From positions 1 through 64,000 of the forward strand of contig CAZJQD010000009.1 of assembly GCA_964548165.1 (NCBI GenBank): a stretch of DNA of 64,000 nt. The letters are read 5' to 3'. The stretch's first letter is position 1; every line of letters begins with the position of its first letter. The notes below the pieces were generated by a model. The model was not told the origin of the DNA. It ran no database searches and worked only from the letters and a program-made list of their open reading frames with translations. Of this stretch, positions 1 to 7,593 are shown piece by piece. The DNA is from CAZJQD01 sp964548165 [NCBI: uncultured bacterium]. GTDB taxonomy: Bacteria; UBA8481. Both the position numbers and the translations under genes were made by a program.

Positions 1-2
1 CC

Positions 3-1232
3 TGGCGTGACCGATCCATCGACGAGAATCTCGACCTGTTCAGGCGCATGTGCGCGGGCGAGTTCCCCGACGGCGCGCGGACGCTCCGGGCAAAGATCGA
101 CATGGGTCATCCCAACCTCGTGATGCGCGATCCGGTGATGTACCGCATCCTCCACGTGCCGCATCCTCACGCCGGCGACCGCTGGTGCGTCTATCCCACC
201 TACGACTGGGCTCACGGCCTGGAGGACTCCTTCGAGGGCGTCACGCACTCGCTCTGCTCGCTCGAGTTCGAGATCCATCGCCCGCTTTACGACTGGTTCC
301 TCCAGGAGCTCGGCCTTCATCACCCTCGCCAGATCGAGTTTGCGCGCCTCAACATCACCTTCACGATGATGAGCAAGCGCAAGCTCCTCGCGCTCGTGAA
401 GGAAGGACTGGTGAATGGCTGGGACGATCCGCGCCTGCCGACGCTCCGGGGCCTGAGGCGCCGCGGCTACACGCCGGAGGCGATCCGGAACTTCTGCGAG
501 CGGATCGGCGTCGCGAAGCGCGACAGCGTCGTCGATATCCAGCTTCTCGAGCATTGCCTCCGCGAGGACCTGAACGCGCGGGCCCCGCGCGCGATGGCCG
601 TCCTCGAACCCCTGAAGCTCGTCCTCACGAACTATCCCGGGGACCAGGTGGAGACGTTCACGGCGGAGAACCTTCCCGAGGATGCGTCGCAAGGTGCGCG
701 GGAGATCCCCTTCTGCCGCGAGCTCTGGATCGAGCGATCCGACTTCATGGAAGTGCCGGCGAAGAAGTGGTTCCGCCTGGCGCCGGGCGCCGAGGTCCGG
801 CTCAAGCACGCGTATATCATCAGGTGCGACGAGGTCGTCAAGGATGCGGACGGGAACGTGATCGAGCTCCGTTGTTCGTATGATCCGACGACGCGCGGAG
901 GCGAGGCGCCGGCGGGGAAGAAGATCCAGGGCACGCTCCACTGGGTGAGCGGGCGCCACGGTGTGGCGGCCGAGTTCCGGTTGTATGATCACCTCTTCAC
1001 GCGGCCGGACCCGGACGCGGCCGACGACTTCCGGCCGTTCCTCAATCCCGAATCCCTGACGGTGCTCAGGGGATGGGTCGAGCCCGCGCTGGCGTCGGCG
1101 GAACCCGGTAGCCGCTGGCAGTTCCTGAGGCAGGCCTACTTCTGTTGTGACCCGGACTCGCGTCCCGATCGCCCCGTCTTCAACCGGACGGTATCGCTCA
1201 AGGATAGCTGGGCCCGCGCGCAGAAGGGGTGA
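3..1232 (+). CDS. glnS: Glutaminyl-tRNA synthetase, C-terminal part (5' end outside window)
   Basis: Charges tRNA-Gln with glutamine. The frame is open from the window edge, so the N-terminal Rossmann/HIGH half is missing and 409 residues remain. Visible GlnRS signatures are LRAKIDMGHPNLVMRDPV, then WCVYPTYDWAHG and EGVTHSLCSLEF, and the KMSKS-equivalent MMSKRKL. The C-terminal half matches the anticodon-binding beta-barrels found in GlnRS (FTAENLP, IPFCRELWIERSDF). The pattern is glutaminyl rather than glutamyl, because non-discriminating GluRS lacks this beta-barrel tail. It ends 117 nt before rplU; a perfect 14-bp GC palindrome (1233-1246) follows the stop but has no T-tract. Identity is confident; completeness upstream cannot be judged. 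Confidence 0.95.
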   Translation, partial: WRDRSIDENLDLFRRMCAGEFPDGARTLRAKIDMGHPNLVMRDPVMYRILHVPHPHAGDRWCVYPTYDWAHGLEDSFEGVTHSLCSLEFEIHRPLYDWFLQELGLHHPRQIEFARLNITFTMMSKRKLLALVKEGLVNGWDDPRLPTLRGLRRRGYTPEAIRNFCERIGVAKRDSVVDIQLLEHCLREDLNARAPRAMAVLEPLKLVLTNYPGDQVETFTAENLPEDASQGAREIPFCRELWIERSDFMEVPAKKWFRLAPGAEVRLKHAYIIRCDEVVKDADGNVIELRCSYDPTTRGGEAPAGKKIQGTLHWVSGRHGVAAEFRLYDHLFTRPDPDAADDFRPFLNPESLTVLRGWVEPALASAEPGSRWQFLRQAYFCCDPDSRPDRPVFNRTVSLKDSWARAQKG

Positions 1233-1311
1233 GGCGCCGCGGCGCCCGTTCGCGGCACCGCGGCGAATCGACGCCGCGCGTTCCTGGGAACGCACGAACT
1301 CAAAATACCAG

Positions 1312-1340
1312 TTGAAACGAACGCGGGGCGCGGCTATAGT
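1312..1340 (+). promoter_or_regulatory. Sigma70-type promoter of rplU, possibly leaderless
   Basis: TTGAAA (1312-1317), a 17-nt spacer and TATAGT (1335-1340) form a near-consensus promoter. Initiation 6-8 nt after the -10 box would fall at 1346-1348, just before the rplU ATG at 1350. No Shine-Dalgarno sequence is seen in that gap (CGCCGCCTT), so the transcript may be leaderless or nearly so. Confidence 0.65.
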
Positions 1341-1349
1341 CGCCGCCTT

Positions 1350-1691
1350 ATGAGCGAAGAGACAGTCCAGAAATCGGTCCTCTACGCCGTCGTCGAGCAT
1401 GGCGGACGCCAGTTCCGCGTGGAAGTCGGCGATGTGCTGACGGTGGATCACGTGGAAGGCGAAGTCGGGGCGAAGGTCCCGTTCGGCCGCCCCCTGCTCG
1501 TCCAGAAGGACGCCGCTGTCTCCATCGGAAGCCCCGTAGTCGCCGGCGCCGCCGTCGAGGCCACCATCATGGGCCACGACCGCGCGAAGAAGATCCTCGT
1601 CTTCAAGTTCAAGAAGACGAAGAACTACCGTCGCAGGCGTGGGCACCGGCAAGACATCACCAAGCTCCGCATCGACAGCATCACGATCTGA
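1350..1691 (+). CDS. rplU: 50S ribosomal protein L21
   Basis: Large-subunit protein L21, which binds 23S rRNA. The 113-residue length is normal. Core L21 features are YAVVEHGGRQFRVEVGD at the N-terminus and KKTKNYRRRRGHRQ near the C-terminus, the basic rRNA-contact stretch. About ten residues (MSEETVQKSV) precede the usual start of the fold; no other in-frame start with a ribosome-binding site is available, so ATG 1350 is used. It is first in a rplU-prp-rpmA operon behind a strong promoter, with prp starting 1 nt after its stop. Confidence 0.97.
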   Translation: MSEETVQKSVLYAVVEHGGRQFRVEVGDVLTVDHVEGEVGAKVPFGRPLLVQKDAAVSIGSPVVAGAAVEATIMGHDRAKKILVFKFKKTKNYRRRRGHRQDITKLRIDSITI

Positions 1692-1692
1692 G

Positions 1693-1992
1693 ATGATCCG
1701 CGTCGTCATGGCGCGCGATCGGTTGGAGGTGTCCGGGCACGCCTTGTGCGGCTCGCCTGGCCACGACGTGGTCTGTGCGGCTGTTTCGGCTCTCTCGCAG
1801 GCCCTGGTGTACGGGCTGGCGGAGGTCCTCGGTGTGGCGGTGACGGTGGAGAGCTGGGATCACGGGCGGCTGGCGGCGCATTGGCCGTTGCCGCTGACGG
1901 AACCAGCCGCGGCGATCCTGGCCACCCTGGGTGGGTCGCTCCGCGAGGTGGCGGCGCGGCATCCGGGCGCGGTTGAGGTAGTGACGGAATAG
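1693..1992 (+). CDS. prp: Ribosomal-processing cysteine protease Prp (DUF464/YsxB)
   Basis: A 99-residue Prp-family protein sitting between rplU and rpmA, the position known from Firmicutes. In Staphylococcus Prp removes an N-terminal extension from L27 using a His/Cys dyad 12 residues apart. Here SGHALCGSPGH followed by DVVCAAVSAL gives His16 and Cys28, the same spacing, so the protease site looks intact. The start ATG 1693 is 1 nt after the rplU stop; an upstream in-frame ATG inside rplU would add unrelated residues. Oddly, the neighbouring L27 has no extension to cleave, so its substrate in this organism is unclear. Confidence 0.88.
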   Translation: MIRVVMARDRLEVSGHALCGSPGHDVVCAAVSALSQALVYGLAEVLGVAVTVESWDHGRLAAHWPLPLTEPAAAILATLGGSLREVAARHPGAVEVVTE

Positions 1993-2067
1993 GATCCCGG
2001 GGCGCTCGACGCTTCGGGCTTTTCGCGGCCGGCGGGCCTGGATAGAATACGCGCGGAGGTAGTTGAA

Positions 2068-2322
2068 ATGGCTCACAAGAAAGGCGTCGGCTCGTCCAAG
2101 AACGGCCGCGACTCGAACTCGCAGAGGCTTGGCTTCAAGGCCTTTCATGGCGAGAAGGTCACGGCGGGCGCGATCCTGATCCGCCAGCGTGGTACCGTCC
2201 TGCACCCCGGGCTCAACGTCGGCGTGGGCAAGGACCATACGCTCTTCGCGCTGAAGGCCGGCACCGTGGTCCACGAGCGTCGCGGCGGTCGCAACGTCGC
2301 CTCGATCCAGCCCGCGGACTGA
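2068..2322 (+). CDS. rpmA: 50S ribosomal protein L27
   Basis: L27 reaches the peptidyl-transferase centre with its N-terminal tail. The 84-residue sequence begins [20 protein letters not shown], the mature-type N-terminus seen in E. coli. GGAGG at 2055-2059 lies 8 nt upstream of ATG 2068 and fixes the start. The preceding in-frame codons offer no start with a ribosome-binding site and do not encode the NLQxFA-type extension that Prp cleaves in Firmicutes. It is the last gene of the rplU-prp-rpmA unit and is followed by a strong intrinsic terminator. Confidence 0.97.
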   Translation: MAHKKGVGSSKNGRDSNSQRLGFKAFHGEKVTAGAILIRQRGTVLHPGLNVGVGKDHTLFALKAGTVVHERRGGRNVASIQPAD

Positions 2323-2339
2323 AGACGACGCTGCCCAGA

Positions 2340-2372
2340 ACGGGGCTCCCCGGAGTCGGGGGGCCCCGTTTT
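2340..2372 (+). terminator. Intrinsic terminator after rpmA
   Basis: ACGGGGCTCCCC (2340-2351) pairs with GGGGGGCCCCGT (2358-2369) across a 6-nt loop, with one wobble pair, and runs into TTTT. This is a 12-bp GC stem with a short T-tract, typical of Rho-independent termination. Confidence 0.85.
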
Positions 2373-2389
2373 CAATTGGGAGCGCGCTT

Positions 2390-2974
2390 GTGACGGCGCC
2401 GGGCCCTTCACCCTCTCCCGGCACCTCCTCCCCGGGTCGCCCTTCCTCCTCGGTGGGCGCGATCGCCCAGCTCCTCCTGCGGTTTCTCCTTCTTCTCGCC
2501 CCCTTTCTCCTGGCCCTCGGGCTGGCCGTGGCGGTCCTTCGGTGTCCCGAGCCCCTGGGGAACAGCTATGCCTTGCACCGCAGTGGCCGCGTCGCGAGCG
2601 CCGGCGAGGAGGACGTGGTGCGCGCGCGCATGGCGATGCTCGTGGTGCTCGAGGTCTTCGCGTTGACGCTCATCGTCAGGCCCTGGGAGTTTCCCTGGCG
2701 GGCGCGTCGCTGGCTGGCCGCGTTAGTGATCTTCGTGCCCTGGAGCGGCCTGATGATGGCCATGGCCATGCACACGGGGAGGCTCATGGCTCTTCACGGC
2801 CTCATCCTTCCCGGCGTCGTGACCTTTGTCATCGGGCCGGTCACCCTCGTGCTGGGCGTTCGCTCCCTGGTCGGCGTCGCTCGATCCCGATCGCGGCCGC
2901 GGCACGGGGATGTCGCGTCGCCGGATCCGCCCGGGCCGCCGACGGCGGCTGACGCGCCGCCCGTGAAGGGATAA
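2390..2974 (+). CDS. Hypothetical multi-pass membrane protein
   Basis: A 194-residue protein that I do not recognise. A Ser/Pro-rich N-terminus precedes four hydrophobic segments at roughly residues 25-48, 80-97, 107-127 and 133-158, then a polar tail rich in Arg, Pro and Asp. The start is GTG 2390, with GGGAG ending 7 nt upstream. It lies between the rpmA terminator and obg, 9 nt before obg, so the two are probably cotranscribed. No catalytic motif is visible. A small inner-membrane protein of unknown role is the most that can be said. Confidence 0.6.
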   Translation: MTAPGPSPSPGTSSPGRPSSSVGAIAQLLLRFLLLLAPFLLALGLAVAVLRCPEPLGNSYALHRSGRVASAGEEDVVRARMAMLVVLEVFALTLIVRPWEFPWRARRWLAALVIFVPWSGLMMAMAMHTGRLMALHGLILPGVVTFVIGPVTLVLGVRSLVGVARSRSRPRHGDVASPDPPGPPTAADAPPVKG

Positions 2975-2983
2975 CCTCGGGCC

Positions 2984-4351
2984 ATGTGGGTCGACGAACT
3001 GGTCCTGACATTCCAAGCCGGTCGAGGCGGTGACGGCGTCGTCTCGTTCCGCCAGGAGAAGTGCGTGGAGTGGGGCGGGCCCGACGGTGGCAACGGCGGC
3101 AAGGGCGGCGACGTGATCGTCGAGGCCGACCGGTGCCTCAATTCCCTCCTGACTCTACGCGGCCGCAAGCTGATGAAGGCCTGGCCCGGCGCCAACGGGG
3201 CGAGAGCCAATCGGTCCGGGAAGGCCGGCCGCGATCTCGTGGTCAAGGTTCCCGTCGGAACCGTGATCCGTCGCGCCACGGACAACAGCGTCATCGCCGA
3301 CATGCATCGGCACGGCGAGCGGCACGTGGTCGCTGCGGGCGGCAGGGGAGGGCGGGGCAACAAGGCCTATGCCGGTCCCATCAATCGGTCGCCGAAGTTC
3401 CGCGAGCTGGGCGAGCGCGGCAAGAAGGTCGACGCCCGCCTGGAAGTTCGACTGATGGCCGACGTCGGCCTGGTCGGGCTCCCGAACGCGGGCAAGTCGA
3501 CGCTCCTTTCGCGGCTCTCCGCCGCCCGTCCCAAGATCGCGGACTACCCGTTCACGACGCTGGAGCCGATGCTGGGCCTGGTGGAGCGATCCGGCGCCAC
3601 CTTCACGGTTGCCGATCTCCCGGGGCTCATTCGTGGCGCGCACGCCGGCCGCGGGCTGGGGTTGACGTTCCTGCGCCACGTCGAGCGGACGCGGATCATC
3701 CTGCATCTCGTGGACGCGGCGTCGCCGACGGCGGCCGACGACTACGCCGTCATCCGCGAGGAACTGGAAGCCTACGGGCGCGGGCTCTCCGAGAAGAAGG
3801 CCGTGGTCGCGCTTACCAAGCTCGACGCCGGTCTTCCGGACCCGTGGCCCATTCCCGACGCGATCGGCATCTCTGCTCATTCGGGAGTCGGGCTCGACGA
3901 GCTCTGCATCACCATTGGAAAGCTCCTGGCCGAGATCCCCCCGATCCCGCCGCTTCGCAGCGAGATTCGCATGGAAGAGGAGCTTCCCGTCACGGTGCGC
4001 CGGGACGGAGACCACTTCATCCTGGAGGGCGACGCCGTCCAGCGCTACCTCGATCGGCGCGCGCCCGACGACTTCATGTCGTGGCGGCGGTTCTGGCAGT
4101 CCCTGGTCCGCTGGGGCGTAGCCGACGAGATGAAGGCGCTGGGCGTCAAGAATCGCGACACGGTTGTCATCGGCGACCGCGTCTTCGAGTTTCTCGACGA
4201 GGACGGCGATGATGCGCCAGCGCCAGCGCCGCTGCCCGAAGGGGATGCGCCCGCAGAGGGTGCGCCCAAGGAGGGTGCGCCCAAGGAGGGCGTGCCCAAG
4301 GAGGGCGTGCCCACAGATGACGCGCCCAAGGAACCCATCGACCCCCATTGA
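2984..4351 (+). CDS. obg: Obg/CgtA GTPase
   Basis: Ribosome-associated GTPase for 50S assembly and stress signalling. The order is the Gly-rich Obg fold (residues 1-158, with GRGGDGVVSF and GGPDGGNGGKGGDV), then the G domain with G1 GLPNAGKS (165-172), G2 PFTTLEP (about 189), G3 DLPG (211-214), G4 TKLD (278-281) and G5 SAHSG. An OCT domain follows (about residues 325-400: PVTVRRDGDHFILEGD, then WRRFWQSL). The 455-residue length fits the family. The tail is an acidic/Pro repeat encoded by 15-bp units. Obg beside rplU-rpmA is an almost universal arrangement. Confidence 0.97.
   Translation: MWVDELVLTFQAGRGGDGVVSFRQEKCVEWGGPDGGNGGKGGDVIVEADRCLNSLLTLRGRKLMKAWPGANGARANRSGKAGRDLVVKVPVGTVIRRATDNSVIADMHRHGERHVVAAGGRGGRGNKAYAGPINRSPKFRELGERGKKVDARLEVRLMADVGLVGLPNAGKSTLLSRLSAARPKIADYPFTTLEPMLGLVERSGATFTVADLPGLIRGAHAGRGLGLTFLRHVERTRIILHLVDAASPTAADDYAVIREELEAYGRGLSEKKAVVALTKLDAGLPDPWPIPDAIGISAHSGVGLDELCITIGKLLAEIPPIPPLRSEIRMEEELPVTVRRDGDHFILEGDAVQRYLDRRAPDDFMSWRRFWQSLVRWGVADEMKALGVKNRDTVVIGDRVFEFLDEDGDDAPAPAPLPEGDAPAEGAPKEGAPKEGVPKEGVPTDDAPKEPIDPH
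4247..4321 (+). repeat. 15-bp tandem repeat in the 3' end of obg
   Basis: Five 15-nt units encode residues 422-446 of Obg. The three central units read APKEG, APKEG and VPKEG; the flanking units are degenerate (APAEG, VPTDD). The frame is kept because the unit is a multiple of three. It extends the disordered acidic tail beyond the OCT domain and probably varies in copy number among relatives. Confidence 0.8.
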
Positions 4352-4373
4352 CCGCGTGGCGGGCCGGGCTACG

Positions 4374-5513
4374 ATGACGCACGTGAACGCTTCCACGCCG
4401 AAAACCGCCCAGGGGCCCGGTCGCGCCGTGCATCGGCTCGTCCTCAAGGTCGGCACCAGCCTCGTCTCCGATGCACGGTTCCGGCTCGACGAGGCCTCCC
4501 TGGAGATCGTCGCCGCGAACGTGATGGCGTCGCGAGCGTCGGGGGCGGAGACCGTGCTGGTGACCTCGGGCGCCGTCGGCGCGGGGATGGGCCGGCTTGG
4601 ATACGCCTCGCGGCCCCGGGATATCACCGCCAAGCAGGCCTGCGCCGCCACCGGCCAGTCGCTCCTGATGCACGCCTACGAGCGCGTCTTTGCGCGGCAC
4701 GAGGTCACGGTCGCGCAGGTGCTCATCACCCGCGCCGACATCGCGGATCGGCATCGACACCAGAACGTGCGTCGCGTGATGGACCTGCTCCTGGCGCGCG
4801 GTGTCGTTCCGATCGTGAATGAGAACGACGCGGTGGCCGACGATGAGCTCAAGTTCGGCGACAACGATTCGCTCTCGGGACTCGTCGCCGATCTCGTCGA
4901 GGCCGACCTGCTCGTCCTCCTCACCGATGTCAACGGGCTCTACGATCGCGGCGCCGGCAACAAGCGCATTCCCGTGGTCACGGCCGTCAACCAGGACATC
5001 TACGCCCTCGCCGGCGGCGCTGGAACCGCGACCTCGACGGGCGGCATGGTGACGAAGATACAGACCGCGGAGCGGATGGCGCGCGCGGGCCGCGTCACCG
5101 TGATCGCATCCGGCCGCGACCGGGAGACGGTCGCGCGGATCCTGGCAGGGGACGATCTCGGCACGACGTTCCTGCCCGGCGGCCGCCAGTTGGTCGCCCG
5201 CAAGCGCTGGATCGCCGATCATCTCGCCCCGCGCGGCCGCGTCGTCGTGGACGCGGGTGCCGCCGAGGCCTTGCGCCGCAAGGGCGGGAGTCTTCTTCCG
5301 CGAGGGGTCAAGGCGGTGGAGGGCAGCTTCAGCCCGGGAACGGCGGTCTCCGTCGTCGACGAAGCCGGCGCCCCCGTCGGCCAGGGGCTCACGGCGTACG
5401 GCTCGCGCGAGCTCGGCCGGATCAAGGGCCTCAAGAGCGAGAGCATCAAGGAGACGCTGGGTTTCACGCGCGGCGACGAGGTCATCCACCGCAACGATCT
5501 CGTGGTGGGCTAG
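4374..5513 (+). CDS. proB: Glutamate 5-kinase with PUA domain
   Basis: First step of proline synthesis: ATP-dependent phosphorylation of glutamate. An amino-acid-kinase fold (about residues 20-270) shows VLKVGTSLVSD, VLVTSGAVGAG, IVNENDAVADDELKFGDND and GTATSTGGMVTKI. A PUA domain follows (about 285-365: GRVVVDAGAAEALRRKGGSL, ELGRIKGLKS). The length of 379 is typical. Start ATG 4374 lies 22 nt after obg; a longer in-frame extension overlaps the obg tail in another frame and is rejected as low-complexity. Together with proA two genes downstream it makes glutamate-5-semialdehyde. Confidence 0.95.
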   Translation: MTHVNASTPKTAQGPGRAVHRLVLKVGTSLVSDARFRLDEASLEIVAANVMASRASGAETVLVTSGAVGAGMGRLGYASRPRDITAKQACAATGQSLLMHAYERVFARHEVTVAQVLITRADIADRHRHQNVRRVMDLLLARGVVPIVNENDAVADDELKFGDNDSLSGLVADLVEADLLVLLTDVNGLYDRGAGNKRIPVVTAVNQDIYALAGGAGTATSTGGMVTKIQTAERMARAGRVTVIASGRDRETVARILAGDDLGTTFLPGGRQLVARKRWIADHLAPRGRVVVDAGAAEALRRKGGSLLPRGVKAVEGSFSPGTAVSVVDEAGAPVGQGLTAYGSRELGRIKGLKSESIKETLGFTRGDEVIHRNDLVVG

Positions 5514-5527
5514 CCCTTCGCTTCTGC

Positions 5528-6232
5528 ATGACTGTCCGTGCGGCTTCCAACCCGTCCGTGGCCGCGCTCTTCCTCGGCGTGCCGCGCCTGATGCCGGCGG
5601 GCCCGGGGGCGCGCGAGCCCTGGTCATCGAGCTTTATTCGCGATCCTGTTTCGACGCTCGTTCTGGAGAGCGGTGGACCGCGAGGCAATCTCCAGGTCGA
5701 CCGCGAAAATCACGGTGGCGTCGACAAGGCCGTGCTCGCCTACGCGGCCCATCATTACCCCGCGTGGCGGCAGGAGCTTGAGAGGGAAGACCTCGGGCCC
5801 GGCGGATGGGGCGAGAATCTTGTCGTCGAGGGCCAGGACGAGACGACCGTCTGCATTGGCGACCGCTTCGCGTCGGGCGAAGCCGTCGTCGAGGTGTCCC
5901 AGCCCCGCCAGCCCTGCTGGAAGCTCGGAGCGCGCTGGGCGCTGCCAGGATTGCCACGCCTCACGCTCGCCTCGGGAAGAACCGGTTGGTACCTCCGCGT
6001 CGTTCACCAGGGCACGCTGAGGATTGGTGATCGTCTCGAGCGGGTGGATCGTTGTCACGCCGAGTGGACGGTGGCTCGCGCCTCGCGGGTGTTTCACGAC
6101 GCCGCCGCGACGAGGGAGGACCTGGCCGCCCTGGCCGCTCTCCCGAGGCTCGCCGCTGCCTGGCGCCGCGACCTGGCGCGCCGGCTCTCCCGGCTCCCCC
6201 GGGCAGGCGCACCGGGAAGTCATGGGGGTTAA
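5528..6232 (+). CDS. MOSC-domain protein, YiiM-like
   Basis: MOSC domains bind molybdenum cofactor or transfer sulfur; YiiM relatives reduce N-hydroxylated compounds such as 6-hydroxylaminopurine. The 234-residue protein has the YiiM pattern: NHGGVDKAVLAYAAHHYPAW, GGWGENLVV, VCIGDRFASGEAVVEVSQPR, and the conserved Cys in RQPCWKLG. A helical 3-alpha tail occupies about residues 165-225. It sits between proB and proA on the same strand, 14 nt after proB and 32 nt before proA, so it is presumably cotranscribed although unrelated to proline synthesis. No clear ribosome-binding site precedes ATG 5528. Confidence 0.85.
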   Translation: MTVRAASNPSVAALFLGVPRLMPAGPGAREPWSSSFIRDPVSTLVLESGGPRGNLQVDRENHGGVDKAVLAYAAHHYPAWRQELEREDLGPGGWGENLVVEGQDETTVCIGDRFASGEAVVEVSQPRQPCWKLGARWALPGLPRLTLASGRTGWYLRVVHQGTLRIGDRLERVDRCHAEWTVARASRVFHDAAATREDLAALAALPRLAAAWRRDLARRLSRLPRAGAPGSHGG

Positions 6233-6257
6233 ATCTCCGGCGAGTTCGGGATAGAAT
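6229..6257 (+). promoter_or_regulatory. Possible internal promoter for proA
   Basis: TTAAAT (6229-6234), a 17-nt spacer and TAGAAT (6252-6257). The -10 box ends 7 nt before the proA ATG, so a transcript from it would be leaderless. The -35 box is weak (3 of 6 consensus positions). Confidence 0.35.
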
Positions 6258-6264
6258 CCGGGAC

Positions 6265-7503
6265 ATGTTAACGACACCCCAAGTCCTGACGTCCCGCGCT
6301 CGCGCCGCCGCGAGGCAGCTGGCACGAACCCCGGGACAGGCGCGCATCGATGCGCTCCACCGCATGGCCGACGACCTCGTCGCCGCAGAGGCCGCGCTGT
6401 TGGCGGCCAATGCCCTGGACCTGGACAGGGCGGAGGGCATCACGGAGGCGTTCCGAGACCGGTTGACGTTGACGCCGTCCCGGATCGCGGCGATGGCCGA
6501 GGGGATACGCGTCGTGGCCGCGCTGACGGATCCGGTCGGAGCGATCGTGACCGGGTGGACGAGGCCGAATGGACTACGCATCGAGAAGGTCCGCGTTCCG
6601 ATCGGCGTCGTCCTCGTCATCTACGAGTCGCGGCCGAACGTGACCGCGGACGCCGCGTCCCTGACATTGAAGTCCGGGAACGCCGTCATCCTCCGCGGCG
6701 GCAAGGAGGCGTTCTCGTCCAACAGCGCGATCGCGAAGATTCTCCGCCAGGGCCTCGAGGCCAGCGGTCTCCCCGCCGACGCCGTGCAGTTCGTGGAGAC
6801 CACGGACCGCGCGTTCGTGGAGCAGCTGATGACGCGCGAGGGCGAGATCGACGTCGTGATCCCGCGCGGCGGCGAGGGGCTCATTCGCATGGTCGTCGAG
6901 AAGTCGCGGATCCCGGTCATCTACCACGGCGCCGGCATTTGCCACGCGTACGTGGACGCTGCCGCGGACCTGGCGATCGCCGAGGCCGTGGTCTTCAACG
7001 GGAAATGCTCGCGGCCCGGCGTCTGCAACGCCCTCGAGACCTTGCTCGTGCACCGCGCGATCGCCGGAACGGCCCTGCCGAGGCTCGCGGCGAGGCTGGC
7101 GGGAGTCGAACTGCGGGGGTGCCCGGAGACGCAGGCGATCCTCCCGGGGATCAAGGCCGCCACCGAGGACGACTGGCGGGCCGAGTACCTGGCGAAGATC
7201 CTCGCGGTCCGCGTCGTTGGTTCCGTCGAGGAGGCCATCGATCACATCGAGACCTACGGCTCGCACCTGGCCGATACGATCCTGACCGAGAACGTGGCGG
7301 CCGCGGAGGCGTTCACGGCCGGTGTCGATTCGGCCGCCGTCTATGTCAATGCATCCACGCGGTTCACCGACGGCGGCGAGTTCGGGCTCGGCGCCGAGAT
7401 CGGCATCTCCACGCAGAAGCTCCACGCGCGCGGTCCGATGGGGCCCGAGGAACTGACGACGACGAAGTACATCGTGCGTGGCCGGGGCCAGGTGCGGGTT
7501 TGA
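6265..7503 (+). CDS. proA: Gamma-glutamyl phosphate reductase
   Basis: NADPH-dependent reduction of glutamyl phosphate to glutamate semialdehyde, second step of proline synthesis. The 412 residues have aldehyde-dehydrogenase fold motifs: PIGVVLVIYESRPNVTADAA, GNAVILRGGKEAF, VDVVIPRGGEGLIR (written here in part as IDVVIPRGGEGL) and the catalytic-Cys stretch FNGKCSRPGVCNALETLLVH with Cys254. The start ATG 6265 follows the TAGAAT box; a longer in-frame reading overlaps the MOSC gene and has no support. It lies downstream of proB with the MOSC gene between them. Confidence 0.95.
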   Translation: MLTTPQVLTSRARAAARQLARTPGQARIDALHRMADDLVAAEAALLAANALDLDRAEGITEAFRDRLTLTPSRIAAMAEGIRVVAALTDPVGAIVTGWTRPNGLRIEKVRVPIGVVLVIYESRPNVTADAASLTLKSGNAVILRGGKEAFSSNSAIAKILRQGLEASGLPADAVQFVETTDRAFVEQLMTREGEIDVVIPRGGEGLIRMVVEKSRIPVIYHGAGICHAYVDAAADLAIAEAVVFNGKCSRPGVCNALETLLVHRAIAGTALPRLAARLAGVELRGCPETQAILPGIKAATEDDWRAEYLAKILAVRVVGSVEEAIDHIETYGSHLADTILTENVAAAEAFTAGVDSAAVYVNASTRFTDGGEFGLGAEIGISTQKLHARGPMGPEELTTTKYIVRGRGQVRV

Positions 7504-7593
7504 ATCCAGGCGCCGCGTCCCTGGACCGGGAAGCGCGGGGCGAGGCGTTCGCTTGAGTCGGGCCGAGGCGGGGAGATGAGGTCCCCATCCGCG

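Noticed and set aside
1233-1246. GGCGCCGCGGCGCC palindrome after glnS as an intrinsic terminator.
   Set aside because: No T-tract follows, so Rho-independent termination is not supported; it is only noted as a palindrome.
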